DNA from: Styela clava
Lineage: Eukaryota > Chordata > Ascidiacea > Stolidobranchia > Styelidae
Assembly (NCBI RefSeq): GCF_964204865.1
Contig: NC_135257.1
Coordinates: forward strand, 1,922,001 to 1,986,000
Direction: 5' to 3'
DNA length: 64,000 nt
The stretch's first letter is position 1. Every line of letters begins with the position of its first letter. The position numbers and the translations under genes are program-made. Below the pieces are notes generated by a model. The model was not told the DNA's origin and ran no database searches. It was given only the letters and a program-made list of their open reading frames with translations. Positions 1 to 13,079 of this stretch are shown here, piece by piece.

Positions 1-1559
1 AATTCAGGAACCGGCTTGATTCTATAACAAAATGGTAATTTAGATAACACGTGGCAATTGCGCGAACGAGTCTCAACATCGACCAAAAACGTTTGTTTTC
101 CAATAGTTTCTTTCAATTTTTTTAGACTACTTAAAATGTTAGGAAGTTTTACAAATATGATATTTTATAAACGTTTCTTTTAATCACCTAAGTAATGTCA
201 CTATAATAACAACATTATTCCTATTTTAAAACATAGGTCTGCGATTCTTCCCTCGTTAGCATTTGCTTTCTTTAAAATCATAGCGCAAGCGGTAGTAATG
301 CATGTTTCACTGGCGTTCATCATTTGGATGAATTTTGAAGGGTAATTTAGGAAGAAACGATCACTATACATCCGGTATTGTTTGTGAACATAAATTTATG
401 TAATAAGTAAATATAACTGAGTGTACCTATATGTAATAAACATAAATTTTCTTTGATATTGATTTGATATTAGGTAGTTGATGCATTCATTCAATGTTTT
501 TTTTTATTATCTTGCGACTCATTTTTCAGGTTAAATATTGGTATTTAAGGAAAATTAACGATGTTATACTAATTCGAATCAGATGGGGAAATATTCGAAT
601 CGGAACATTCTGATTCGAAATTTGATTCGAAAACAAAATATTCGAAACTTGATGTAAGTATTGATGTACCTGGTGCCAAGTTACAAACGACTTCGACATC
701 TTTTTGTGAATTCATTTTGTTTGATGCGTTGATTAACTGCAGAAGGATTAATATGAGATCAGTTAACCAACAAAACATTTTGATATTTTTTAACAAGAAC
801 GAGAAGAATAGGTCTTCTTCTGGACAAAGTTGATCTACTCATTTCAATTTTTTGCCTGTCCGCGAGTACATTTTATTTAATTTCAACGGTCCGCCAGAAA
901 GGTTGGGAACCACTGTTTTAAATGATATTTAACAAAAGTTTTCATTTCATTTATACAGAACATTAGTGTGAAGGTGAAGGCTGTCCCTGTTTATTGCAAA
1001 TAAGTTTCTCAATTCGAGGAGCAAACAGCACATTGTCTTTTGAGATTTCCCAGTTTGGCTGCAAAGCTGTGGGTTTCACATTGTTTAGTCACAACACGCA
1101 AGATCAGGGAAAGAGTTCAATCGACACGCATTTTCTTCTGATAGTAAACGCCATTAACAATTAGCAACACATGAAAACTCAACTGCGATTTAAGTACCCT
1201 TGAAAATCTTTTCAAGGGTTGAGAACCCCGGATCTAGATTCTAACTTCGTGAACGTTTATTGTGTAAACGTCGTGGACAGTTTTTTAATAATCTGATAGA
1301 GAACAACATATTTTGTTAGTGCTTATTAGCACGATTGGTTGACAACGGAGACAAATTGTGATGTTTTTTTTCACTGTACATCATATCTAATAAATTAGCA
1401 AGGCAAAACACCCGAAAAACGTTTGCCAAAAGTTCTCCTTGGATAAATAAGATGAAGTGCCATATTGTGACGTCACAGATACACCGTGAAATGAATTGTG
1501 GTAGGTTAAAATTCTTTTGCGCACGATTAAGAAGAACTTGTTGGTAGAATGCATTTGAC
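1..1559. other. upstream region without a supportable gene
   Basis: This stretch precedes the first protease gene. It holds a remnant of a hAT-like transposon (655-917) and a short perfect hairpin near 1196-1219 (11-base arms, ACCCTTGAAAA and its complement) just before a sequence resembling a transposon end (GGGTTGAGAACCCC). The only sizeable open frames are a minus-strand frame inside the transposon remnant and a 111-codon minus-strand frame (1316-1651) that overlaps the first protease exon. Neither resembles a known protein. The promoter of the protease gene should lie here, but I cannot point to a specific element. Confidence 0.5.
655..917 (-). mobile_element. hAT-like transposon remnant (same family as 59068-60214)
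   Basis: Read on the minus strand from 917, the sequence starts CAGTGGTTCCCAACC and continues through a stretch (GGCGGACCG, then ACTCGCGGAC) that matches the 5' end of the complete element at 59068. After an internal deletion it rejoins that element near 59610-59710, where both encode the same short peptide (LQLI[ND]ASNK, then NL[AV]PG). Only the one terminal repeat is visible. The other end is not recognisable, so this is a truncated, internally deleted copy. Confidence 0.6.
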
Positions 1560-4500
1560 ATGGGTCCTAAACCAATCACCAAAGGAGAAATCTCCTCTAA
1601 TAGAAAAGGTAAGATCGAAAGAATGTGTTCTGGTATGATACAACTGGTCAAGTAGCTAGAAAATTCTGGTTTGGAGCCAGAAAACTATTGACATAGCGTT
1701 AAATTGGTAGTGGATGGCCGTGTTAGAATATGCTAGCACACACCAAAAAGCACAGATCATCATTCTAGATAAATGCTTCAAAACTTATGAATGCACAGTT
1801 GTAAATATTCTGCTGTTCACTTCCCAGGCCAAGCTCCAGCAGCCGATAAGAAGATTGGTTTCCTGTTGTTTGCATTGGATGTTTTTATTTTAATTGGAGC
1901 CATCTTCCTTTTTGTAATGAAGCCTGCATGCTCGCAAATGGGTAAATACAATATACAACTGGAATTGAAAATAAACGGCATGTTCACAATATTTTCTGGC
2001 ATGGACCACTTGCTTGGCAGTTGTTTCACATTCGCTTCCGAGGAATGACGTACTGTAGAAAGATAGATCGATAGTTATATTCATAGATTAAAATCGGCAA
2101 TTATGTATTCATGGCTTTGCTTTTGTCTGAAATTCTTTGGTTTCGTTAGTACATTGAAAAATGTAACTACAATGTAATGCTAAAAAATATTTATATCTTG
2201 ACAGATGGCATGTATGATTATGATTACGCAAATGACTACAATCTCTCCGAATTGAACCGTGAGATACTTTTTAAAGTTACACACATAATATAATATTATA
2301 TATACATTTTGACGTGATAATGGAGACTGCTCTATACTTCAAATTAAATAAACCAGATGTTATACAGTACGCAAGACAAATGCCTAAATGAGATCCGTGA
2401 CGCACATTATTTGCCACATCAACGACTTCAATTTGCGATGAATATTAATCATTGTATAGATTCTATAGAAAAGTATGGACGCCTTATTTGTGCATTACAC
2501 ATTTGGGTATACTTGAATAAGTGCTTTCATTTCAATGTTTCACTATTATTATATCGAGATAGCATCTTGGAGAAAGATGAATTTTTTATATTGTTAACAA
2601 AACGCTTGGGCAGATTGCAATCAACTGTCTACTCGTATATGTTTATGGTATATCTAACTAAATTTGCTCTAGTGTTTTCTTATAGATGACGTCCAGTTTC
2701 ATGGCCACGATACACCGATTTTCAATCAATTTCAATCATCGTCGTATGGAAGTTCCTATTATGGCTCCTCGTCAACATCCGGGTCGAATTATGGTTCGAC
2801 CTATGATTCTGGATCAAATCCGTATGGTTCTACATACGGCACCGGATCTTCTTCTCAGAATTATTATGACTATGGAGCAGGGACATCTTCTTATGGCTCA
2901 ACATATGACTCATCCTATGGCTCGTCATCGTTAGGTTCTTCTTATGGTTCGGCATATGGCTATGACTCAACATACGGTTCACCTTATGGATCCACATCTG
3001 GAATTGGATCATCGCCGTACGGTTCGCCTTATGGATCCACATCAGGTATTGGATCTTCTCCGTACGGTTCGCCTTATGGATCCACACCTAGCACTGGATC
3101 ATCGCCGTACGGTTCGCCCTATGGATACACATCTAGCACTGGATCATCGCCGTACGGTTCACCCTATGGATACACATCTAGCACTGGATCATCGCCGTAC
3201 GGTTCGCCTTATGGGTCTACATATGGCACTGTACCATCGCCGTACGGTTCGCCCTATGGGTCAACATATGACACTGGATCTTCACCGTACGGTTCATCTT
3301 ATGGATCTACATATGGGACTGACTTATCATCGTATGGTTATCCTTATGGATCAACATCACCTTATGGTTTAGCATCACCTTATGGTTCAACATCACCTTA
3401 TGGATCTTCGCCGTATGGATCCTCTTATAGTACCGGCTCTTACTATGGCACAGGATCTTCGTATGGTACTGGATATGATTCAAGTTCAATATACGGAACT
3501 GGGACATCTGCATACGGAACTGGATACGGGTCTCCATATGGGACAAGTCCTTCAAATGTATATGGGACGGGATACGGTTATGGGACGACTCCAGGCATTG
3601 GTCCAAGCCTTGGTGTATCGACAGGATCTGGAGGAATAGGTGAAATAAATGCCGGATTAGATAAAACACTAATAATAAACATACTACCTACTACCGGTTA
3701 ACATTGCTATCGTGGCAATTATGATTTGGGTGAGCTAGCCCCATATTTCATACATATAAAAATATAGCTAACTTTAAAGAAGACAATATGACGCTACTGC
3801 ACATACACAACAATAAAACACACGAACAGTAATCTTTAATTGAATTTCATCCAGGTGGAAGTGACGGCGTTTCTACCGCAGGCGAAGATTATGCATGTGA
3901 GTTTCAGTTAGTACATCCCACTTCAAAACAAAAATTTTTTATTGGAATATTCAGATTTATGAAAATATTCAGATTTTATGGAATACTACTCGACTTTGTA
4001 TATTGTTCCCGCTTACTATTTCTAAAGTTGGCGAAATTCATTGGAAAACTATCAATTTTTCATAAAAAAATAAGCAAATTCTTGATCTGAAATAATTATT
4101 TCAGATTTGCATCATATTTGCATACAGTATTATTTCAGATGGAGATATTATCAAGCTTATTCCAGAAGATAAACTTGCCAATACAAACTTCGAATGCGGA
4201 GTGTCAGAAGTCAAACCAAACTTAAAAACTGGAAGAATTGTAGGTATGCATTTAAAATATATGTATTGTTTTTAGTCAAGTCAAAGGAATAGTAAATAGT
4301 TTATTCTTGGCAACTGTAAAGTGAAGAGTAAAGTGTGTTTATACAAAGCTTTATTAAATATAGTAGAAATATACTACACACTACGGTAAAAAAAACCTAT
4401 ATTCATTTTGTAGGCCAGGAGTATGACGTATATGTCAAAGCCAATTAAAATAGCACAATTTTAATGAATGTGAGCTGAGGTACCATTGCATAGAAAACTA

Positions 4501-7500
4501 CAAATAATGAAATGTTGTATGATATCGATTCCATTATTTGATCCATAAAATGATGAGAAATCAAATGAGATGAAACTATCAAATTCATTCTGGAAAAATG
4601 ATTAAGTCTATCTATCTACCCAATGTTTTTAACATTCGTTTTAGGTGGATCGGTCGCAGTACAGGACAGCTGGCCGTGGGTAGTTTCTGTAGCACAGTAT
4701 ACATCGAGAGGTGGTTCTACACACGTAAGAAAACTAGAAAAACGTGATGATAAATTTATGTAAAAGAATTCACTCCGTGTATTGAAGAATTAATTTGAGA
4801 TCGATTCATTCAATTATACCAAGATTTTTTTTAATTGATGCATTCCTAACAAAGATTGCGTACATAAAAAGTATACAGTATACAATACAACTTCCTAAAT
4901 ATTCAGAAATGCGGAGGTACGATTGTTTCACCCAGACACGTCATATCGGCTATACATTGCTTCGAACCAAAAATAAAAGCAGAAGATAAGATTAAATTGA
5001 AGAAAGATTATACAAAAGAAACCAGATTATATATTGGCAAATATGACTTAGATACGCCAGGAGAAATGTACATGGTTAGCTAAATTCTTTTTAACAAATT
5101 TTCTGACGAGAGCGAGTTTGTTTTTTTCCATGATATATATAGGATTGATTCCCGATTTGTCACGCAAATTGAACGTGCTTGATCTATGCAATGTATGCAT
5201 AATATTTCAAAGTAAGTAACTAAATACTTGATATATTATTACTATGCACTCACATACATAAATATACTTTGCTTATAGATTGATAAGTACAATAGTAAAT
5301 GACCTCATATTTTTTTAGTTTAGGAATATTTGTGACCGACCTTTTTTATTCTATTCATATTTGCCTGTTATTTTAACGATATAAAAATTGTATTATCATT
5401 TATTTTATGCCAGGTTGCAAAAATACGAGCACATCCCAAAGGAGTTATGTTCCCAATAACAATATACGACTTGGTGCTTATAACAACAGCAAAAGAAATA
5501 ACATTTTCACAAAAAGCTCAGCCAGCGTGTCTTCCACCATTGAATAAAGAATTGAGTAGCGGTAGGTGACACTTGTCTTGAATATTACACAACAATTTTT
5601 GCCTTATATAAAAGTGCCCACCAGCAGACAAACTTGCGAAGTAATAGAATAATATACTATGTCTGATATCCACACATGCCTAATATTAGGCTTTAATTGC
5701 GTTAAAACCAGTTCCATCTTTTGTGATTCATCATTGCCGTTATTTATTCAAAACTTTGTACTGGTTTAGACCAGGGAGTGCAACATACGGCTCGCGAACA
5801 TCTGTACGTGGACCATGAGAATGTATTCTCCTATTTGTAACGGCACCATCGGCGTTTTCGACGTTACGTTACGTGACTACGTTACATTGGTATTAAAATT
5901 CGTCCTACAAGGGGTCAATTACGTGATATTTATTTGTTCTTGCCGAGTGGTTATTAAAAAGTTTAATGTCTACCAATAAAAAGCAAGGTTGATTATGAAT
6001 GGCGGAATGAATCAATTACGGGTTGAAAATATTCATCGGAAAGTGTTTCTAATCTAGAAATATTCAGTAACGCAGTGGCTCGCCGAATTGACGATCTCTC
6101 GGAAAATATCGAAGTAGAACAAATTCACAAGCAATCATTGATCCAAAGCGATCCTATAAAAAAATTTGCATATTTGTACATGAGTTATATATATGTGGCC
6201 ATTATACATTTCTGAAAAATCATGAATATAAATGAACTCTCTTTTGGGATCATGTACTGCTGTGAGCAGTTCTTTTAAAACAAAAACAGCTGATCGCTTC
6301 TAAGCTCAACCTCAAGTTGTTCAAAACTCACATGTTTTTCAATGGCCCGGTCCTCAGCGTCACCACAATTTTACCTTTTGGCACGTGGCGATAACGCACG
6401 CCCCTGAGTTAGACTGAGTGAATTATATTACGATATCAAATTATAACGCTGTGCTTAGTTGCAAATTATGAAAGAAAAAACATTTTAATCTTTTCCCTAA
6501 ATGCTACATATATTCAAAAAGTCCTGTCCATAATAAATACCACTTATATTCATCGAAACATTATGCCCAAGTATGCTTGTATAACAAATAATGTGATTGT
6601 ATGAAAGATCGTATAGTTCGCGTAAAAGATAATTATGCTACTTGTAAAGAGGTTCAATCGCAATATTAATATTATTCTTAAACATTTTGTTGATGTTAAA
6701 TACTAGTTTTATTTTAGTTCAATTTTATGAATAACAGACACGTGGTGCTGGGCATATGGCTGGGGAGCGACTGAAAATACAGGTGGCGATTGCTGTTTGA
6801 AACAAGTCAAGCTTCAAGTGGGGAGCGAACAAGAATGTGTAAAAGAATGGAGTCCTATTTCTTCTATGGACCACAATTATAAAAAAGAAGTTATTGTTTG
6901 TGCAGGAAAAGAAAAAGGACAAGATACATGTCAGGGTGATAGGTATGAGAAAATATGAGATTGATATAGGGTCTTTTGTATATTTACTGTTGTGAACTTA
7001 TATTTACCAGTATAATTGTTTCTTCTTTATAAATAATTGATCTCTGATATACGAGTCGCGATTTGAGTCAGTTTAAGTTGACCCTGCCAAACAGTTAAGC
7101 GGAAGGGGAATTCACTAATCCCGAAAGTTTTGACGAAACGGGGTGGCAACAATTCCACGGCATTACATTGATTTCTAGATTGATAAACCATCTGGAGGGT
7201 TTCGAATAATTCGAAACAAATTTACTCATGTCAATGCAACATTACTTGGTATATCGGGGCATAAATCGTAGTTTAATTTTTAGTCGAAACATCAATAATA
7301 TGAAGTGTGAAAAATTTGTTAAACTACATTTATATTGACTATTATTTTCAGTGGAGGACCTTTCACTTGTCAGGAAAATGGAAAGACAGTGCTATACGGC
7401 GCAACGAGTTATGGGGGTGCATGTGGATCAGGAAAATTAGCCGCCTATGCTTCAGTTTCTTTCAACTTAGAATGGTTTTGCTGTTTTATGGCTGATATTC

Positions 7501-7541
7501 CGGGCTGTAAAGGCATTAGCTGCAATCCCAAGGGACAGTAA
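1560..7541 (+). CDS. type II transmembrane trypsin-like serine protease with Tyr-Gly-Ser-rich stem (copy 1)
   Basis: Inferred membrane-tethered extracellular endopeptidase. Coding exons: 1560-1608, 1828-1941, 2205-2258, 2686-3639, 3855-3896, 4139-4243, 4645-4724, 4907-5074, 5414-5561, 6738-6942, 7352-7541. They total 2109 nt, or 702 aa. The start MGPK matches the start of copy 3. A short cytosolic tail is followed by a helix at about 26-47 and a Tyr/Gly/Ser-rich stem at about 73-390. A propeptide with one Cys (FECGV) leads to the activation site R437-IVGG. The catalytic triad is His483 (SAIHC), Asp541 (YDLVL) and Ser640 (GDSGGP, split by the last intron). The S1 residue is Asp634, implying Arg/Lys specificity. 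The Cys in PACLP probably pairs with the propeptide Cys, as in two-chain tethered proteases. There is a Lys-rich insert after the catalytic His and a four-Cys C-terminal tail. Position 226 is Ala instead of Gly. Splice sites were read by eye; all junction phases agree with copy 3. A poly(A) signal lies at 7586. Confidence 0.85.
2988..3347 (+). repeat. 45-nt tandem repeats in the protease stem
   Basis: About eight in-frame 45-nt units start at 2988, 3033, 3078, 3123, 3168, 3213, 3258 and 3303. Each begins GGATCCACATCT or a variant and encodes 15 residues of the type GSTSGIGSSPYGSPY. Units towards the 3' end are more diverged. The flanking parts of the exon are less regular but keep the same [GS]Y[GS] composition. 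Confidence 0.85.
5772..6406. mobile_element. probable hAT-like non-autonomous element in intron 8 of protease copy 1
   Basis: The 5' end CAGGGAGTGCAAC and the 3' end, whose complement is CAGGGGCGTGCGTT, resemble hAT terminal repeats. The flanking octamers GTTTAGAC (5764-5771) and AGTTAGAC (6407-6414) match at six of eight positions, consistent with an aged 8-bp target duplication. No transposase frame is visible. The match is imperfect at both levels, so this call is tentative. Confidence 0.45.
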
Positions 7542-7585
7542 AATTGGACAGTATGATGTAGTATATAATATATGTTACTTGAAAG

Positions 7586-7591
7586 AATAAA
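7586..7591 (+). promoter_or_regulatory. poly(A) signal AATAAA of protease copy 1
   Basis: A canonical AATAAA lies 44 bases after the TAA stop of copy 1, followed by T-rich sequence. Confidence 0.7.
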
Positions 7592-9924
7592 CTTTTGTTC
7601 ATTTTATTTTACAAATTGTTTTTATGTTACATCGAGTTTAACAGAAGAGAAATTTATGATTCTGTCTCACCGATTTTTGACTACGCTATCAGATCAATGA
7701 GTTAGAGTCTGTTAGACGACGGATCGGCAACCTCATGTCCTGATTGTGCGAAGCGAACGAGTTTAGGCATTTTCACGACCTGATTGAGTTCTGGTGCGCT
7801 GTTACTAAATTCATTTTAATAAGAAAATATAATGACGACGGGTTTTGAAACATGTTGGGATCTCGAACAAATTACAGAAATCCGTGAAAAACGAGACAAC
7901 ACAATTTTTCAACCTTTTTATCCGATTATTTCTTTTTAACATTAGGCGAAATTAGATATTTCAATATATTAAAATGCGTGGTGACGCAAGTTGCCTCTAT
8001 TGAAAACATTACCACATGACGCAAAAAATATGTTAAAATACTGTAGAATATGCTATCGTTTTCTTGTGTACAGTCTTTACAGATAACAGAGATAAAGTAA
8101 TTAATTTCCTTGTCACTTTGTTTTGTTGAATGAATTTTTGTCAATTAATATCAAAAACTGGATGATAGAAGTCCCTGCAAGGTATGATTTATCGAAGAGC
8201 TTTGTTTAATTAATTATCAGCAGCATCCGTCTCGGACGGCCTCGATAAGACGCTGAGTTATATCGCATCTTTATTTCTGTGAAACAGTGACAAAATGCTT
8301 ACATCTTCATCTGACTGCAGTTAGAAGTCTGAGAAATAAAAGGCTCGAATGTCATTATCATTCTCGAGACATCATTCCAGCTTACGGATATCTAAATTTG
8401 GAATTTTATCTTTGACAATTATCCCTTTTCACTGCTTTACAACCCTATATATACAATAAAAAATGACAACGAATAAACTTTAAGGCGATTTCGTTTGCAT
8501 ACATTTCCATCAATTAGTTCCATTAGTTGGTTGGCAGACAGTCTAACCTTTATATAACGGTCGAAACTAGTCTACTGATAATGACACAAGGCTGCAAGAT
8601 AGCCATCGTAAACGTATTGAAGACGCAGAAAAAATGTATTTAAATTTATGATGCCCAAGAAACGGAAATAGAACGACAGTCATGTTGCATCACCGGTCAC
8701 CACCACATTTCAGTAGATGTAAAAACTATATGAAGCTAACCAACTCAGCCGGTGTAATTTCCAATATATATATATGTACGGACGATGCTCCATTGATATA
8801 GTTACCGTCAAGCATACCGTTGTCACGCACGTAAAGATAAAATGACCCTACATAACGTCTCTCCCCACTGCTTTTCACTCGTTATGTATTTCATCAACCG
8901 ACTTGACTTCAATTAGCCGTTTCTACTTTGGCCAACTATCTCAACAGTTTTACTCAATTTAATTCAGAACGTATGCCCTTATAAGACATGTTTAATTTAA
9001 GATCGAGATAGGCATAATGCTAGCAGGCAACTATAATTTATAATATTTCTCAGATCGCATACCGACCGACTAACATTAATCTAACTCCACCGTTTTTCTT
9101 TTGATTATTAAATTGTGGACGCTGGTCACTGGCTTCGAGTATCATTATTAAACATCGCATACTGTTCCTGTTCGTATAGCTCTCGTTCATCAAAATCGTC
9201 AATCGAAATTTAGCAAAATTTGTGGTACATGTAGGGTGCCTGCATACTTTGAAAAAATATAAGTAATCACCTTTTGGAGGACATTTTCTGAAATAATTTT
9301 AATATGTGATTTTGATCAAGAACAACGACAAAAATCCACTAACATAGAATGTAGGTCCAACGTTGCGTATAAATAGCAATCGATTGTTAATTATCTCTAT
9401 CGGTCAGCATCTGACACTTTGTGACGTCATAAATGCTTAAAACACGGAGTATCACAAACACGGGTTTCAGAAACAAAACCAAATTTGAGGACGGGTGTGT
9501 AGTTGGTATGCTTTGAAATTTTTAAGTTCAAATAAACTCTAAAGAAGATATTAATAAGTTTTAAAACTTCTTCTACGTCGAATTTTTTTATTTCCATTAG
9601 CCTATAACTTTTGCACTTATACGGCCTCATACATTTGACTAATTCTGTTTTAAATCCTTCTCTTTTTCAAGCTTTCCTTTGTATCAAAAGAGAAACCGAA
9701 TTTCCCGGTTTTATCCTAAATAGTTACTTGCTTTATATTCATCAAACAGTTACTTATCACAAGTTATCAGTATGTGTTTAAAATATGCGGATATGATTAG
9801 GAGGATGGTGTAAACTGAAAATATTTCAAGATGTACATTTTAAATTGGTTTCGTTATGGGATTTCAGGAAATGTAGAACTGATAGAACTCGTGCATTCGT
9901 GGAAAACCCTAATTTGGACTATAG
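7592..9924. other. spacer between protease copies 1 and 2
   Basis: About 2.3 kb of AT-rich DNA. I find no membrane-anchor exon, no Tyr-Gly-Ser stem exon and no propeptide exon belonging to the following protease remnant. Short open frames here show no family features and stop at random. No transposon ends were recognised. Confidence 0.5.
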
Positions 9925-11442
9925 GTGGCTCCGAAGCGAGAAAGCACAGCTGGCTCTGGACAGGTAACATGATCAAAGAAAGTCATATGCAACCAAATGT
10001 GTTCACTAAGGTGAAACACTTTTATACATATCAATTCGAGTATAATTAGTACATTTATCTATGCAGTAGTCGTTCATTATTTAGATCAAGTGAACAGGAA
10101 AATTGTGACATAATTTTTGAGAATGTGTGAAATAGTTTCATCCTACTGAATTTAAAACAACTTTTGGCGCACTCACAGTTTTGTGGAGGAACTATTGTAT
10201 CACCTCGACATGTAGTAACTGCTTTTCATTGTTTTCCTGATGCTAATTACTTCAGTGATGTACGAGTTATGGTTGGGAGACATGACGAAGAATCCACCCC
10301 AGGTACGCCATATGAGGTCAGTGTTTCTAATGATTTTGTAAAGCAAATATAATAATCCTTCAAAGGCTTTCAGAACAAAACATTACTAATGTATCAATCC
10401 ATTTTATTAATGAAGCAATGGGGACGACGTATAGTAATTTGTGCATTCGATGTACCAATCACTATTTCTCCAGAGTGTGGTTTAACTGATGTAAATATCT
10501 CGGCAGAGGAATAAGATATGGGTATCTTCAAATTCAAACTATTGGCCAATGCTGCAGATGATAATTTAAGATCAAACCATAGCTTGAATGTTATCGATTT
10601 AGTGAATATTTCGAAAAAATGTAATTTTAATCACAGGTTTCGAAGATTTCACAGATTAGAGCTCGCCCAGAAGGTTACGTGCCTGCAGAACTTGTTTTCG
10701 ATCTGGCAATCCTGACATTAAAAAAAGAAATTCAGTTCAGCAGAATAGCTTGCCTAAGCCAAATTCTGTCTTAGAGTCTGGTGCGTATTATTCCAACGAT
10801 GTTTATATAGAAAACAGGTCAATCACTGCAATAGGAGCTTTGGGTGGTTGAAAATTGCAGTAACTGCAAAATGCGTTTGTTATCATTCATAAAAGCCATT
10901 TTTATTTCAGGTAGACGGTGCTGGGCTGTTGGATGGGGAGATACACATGGTATACTGGATCAGAAGAAAAACTAAAACAAGTAAAACTCCAGGTCGCAAG
11001 TGCAAAAGAGTGTCAAAAAATTTACACGGCTATAGCACTGCGACCGAAGACATGGTATGGTCTTTGCAAGAGGAATATACTGTTTGCGCGGGTAACGTTG
11101 TTGGACAGGATACTTGCCAGGGAAACAGGTATGATTACCGCGAAAATTTGTATGTTTATATATCAGATGATAGATGTTACCTTTAGTAAAGGCAAGAATC
11201 GAGGACATCACATATACATCGTTTGTCGTAACACAACAGTCATAGTTTTATGTATTTTCAGCGGCGGGCCATTCCTTTGTGACGATAATGGCCAATGGAC
11301 TTTGTATGGAGCGACAAGCTGGGGATTAGGATGTGCCAGAGGAATGTACGGCGCCTACGCTTCAATAGCATATTCAACCGAGTGGATATGCTGTTATATG
11401 GCGGATATACATAGTTGTTTAGAAGTTGACTGTGATCCATGA
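9925..11442 (+). pseudogene. truncated, frameshifted serine protease (copy 2)
   Basis: Only the catalytic-domain exons remain: 9925-10010 (GGSEARKHSW), 10179-10316 (His exon, TAFHC), 10637-10780 (Asp exon, VFDLAI), 10911-11128 and 11262-11442 (Ser exon and the Cys-rich tail). The Asp exon is 144 nt against 148 in both paralogues and reaches TAG at 10772. Restoring the frame would give the expected PKPN...SG end. The next exon switches frame at about 10950 and again at about 11030: the segments [16 protein letters not shown] and [14 protein letters not shown] lie in three different frames. The motif before the Ser is GNS instead of GDS. No anchor, stem or propeptide exon was found upstream and the R-[IV]VGG activation site is absent. 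The last exon is intact, so the decay may be recent. Assembly errors could mimic single shifts but are unlikely to explain all of them. Confidence 0.75.
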
Positions 11443-11469
11443 ATTCTGCAGTAAATGCGGTGCTGTTTT

Positions 11470-11475
11470 AATAAA
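11470..11475 (+). promoter_or_regulatory. poly(A) signal AATAAA of protease copy 2
   Basis: AATAAA lies 28 bases after the TGA stop of the remnant. A second AATAAA follows at 11506-11511. This suggests the remnant derives from a genomic duplication with its 3' flank and is not a retrocopy, in line with its retained introns. Confidence 0.55.
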
Positions 11476-11511
11476 TATTTCTATGCATTCTTATTTTTTC
11501 ATACAAATAAA

Positions 11512-13079
11512 ATTGTGTAAATAGTACAAATATTAGAAAAAATAAAAGAAATGAAACGCAAGTTATAGTGTAATAGATATTATTGGAAGTTCCGAGTTTC
11601 GTATATCTATACTACTGATTAAATTAAAAGAGTGTCATGGTATTATGTATGTGCCGGTGAACGTGGAGAAACCCTTTCGTTATCATAAAATTATCGTTGC
11701 GATTTCACAAACCCGACTTTACATTAGCCGGACGGATTTTAACATATTTTAGAAGCCTGTAAACAGGAATTGATGAGATGTCACAAAGGAGTAACAGCCA
11801 CGCCGCCATCATTTTTGCTAACAAGATTAGAAATGACTATAACAACGGAATATAAAGAAAAGAATCCATTCGCATCTGTTAAGAGTTCATGACCAACAAT
11901 GTAGTTCAGCAATAACGAAATGTATGCATGTTCGTGAACATTGCGCCTAGACTAGATAAATTCAAATTTATAACTAATATTTAAACACATGAGTATGTTC
12001 GTCGATCGCTCCACGGAGATGTGACTGACCAATTATGATTTTTAATTTGTCTTGGATTATTGGTGGATATAAATATTTAAGCGTGTTTTGGTATTCAAAC
12101 TTTCGCATATTTCACTTATAATGGTAAGAAGAACAAAACAGTGCCATTATAATACAGCACAAAATAATCTAGATGCATTAGCTTCAATGAAATTTGTCAT
12201 TTGAGAAACCGTATCTTAACTGTATCTGCAGCCTAATACACGTTCAAATGGCATACTAATTTTAATAGTAATAAAAATAAAAATAAAATAGAAAATATGT
12301 GTAGTTTTGCTCTATATGTGATGAATGTGGTCAAAATAATATAATATTTACATTGTTCCAGAATTCACCATTCTACACCCTGGAGAAGTTATCATTCTTT
12401 AACCGTTGACAAATAAGGCGAAACTCTTCGAATATTCAATATTACTCTTGAATAAACTTGTCGAAGTTACCTATTGTACAGTGTGGTCCAAAAGTGTTTA
12501 ATATATAACTTACTTTTGTGTTATTTTGTATATAATTGAAAGCTATAGAACCTTCCCTCTTTCTGTCACAAGTTAGGAAAATCCATGGCGATTCCACACA
12601 CATAGATGAGATGGAATGGCACGAATCCCTTGCACAAAAGTCAGACGACAAGATAATTTATCATGGTTTACTTTTTAATTTTGTGTAGTACATAAATAGA
12701 ATACAAAAGTAAATTTCCAAAACGTCGTTTGCTAAAAATATTTTGACTCTCTTTTCATTCTAACCGTCACAATAGCTAAATATTTTTCACTACCATTTTT
12801 GTCTGAACACGAGGCTGTTATCAGATATACGACCATGATCACGTCAACGGTGCACACTCAGTTTTCAAAGCCGATTTATGCATTTGCAACCACTTTTGAA
12901 TAGCTGAGCGATCTCACAAAATGCTTTACGTCTCCATGGTAGAAACTCGGCATATCTGCTGTAACTGCATTATGACGTCACATACTTTTTCTTAAATTGT
13001 AAAATGTTGATTAATTACCAAAGACAGGTCATAGTAGGAAGACTTTCTGCTACAAATCTGAGACTCGGGAATTAAAGTC
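11512..13079. other. spacer and presumed promoter region of protease copy 3
   Basis: About 1.6 kb of AT-rich sequence without a recognisable gene, RNA or transposon end. The 5' untranslated region and promoter of copy 3 presumably lie in the last few hundred bases, but no defined element is visible. Confidence 0.45.

Noticed and set aside
1197..1219. Perfect hairpin ACCCTTGAAAA/TTTTCAAGGGT as a terminator or RNA element
   Set aside because: It is a single short hairpin next to a transposon-like end, without context for a regulatory role in a eukaryotic gene.
2830..3087. Minus-strand frame over the copy 1 stem
   Set aside because: It is a repeat shadow (His/Met-rich) antisense to a supported exon.
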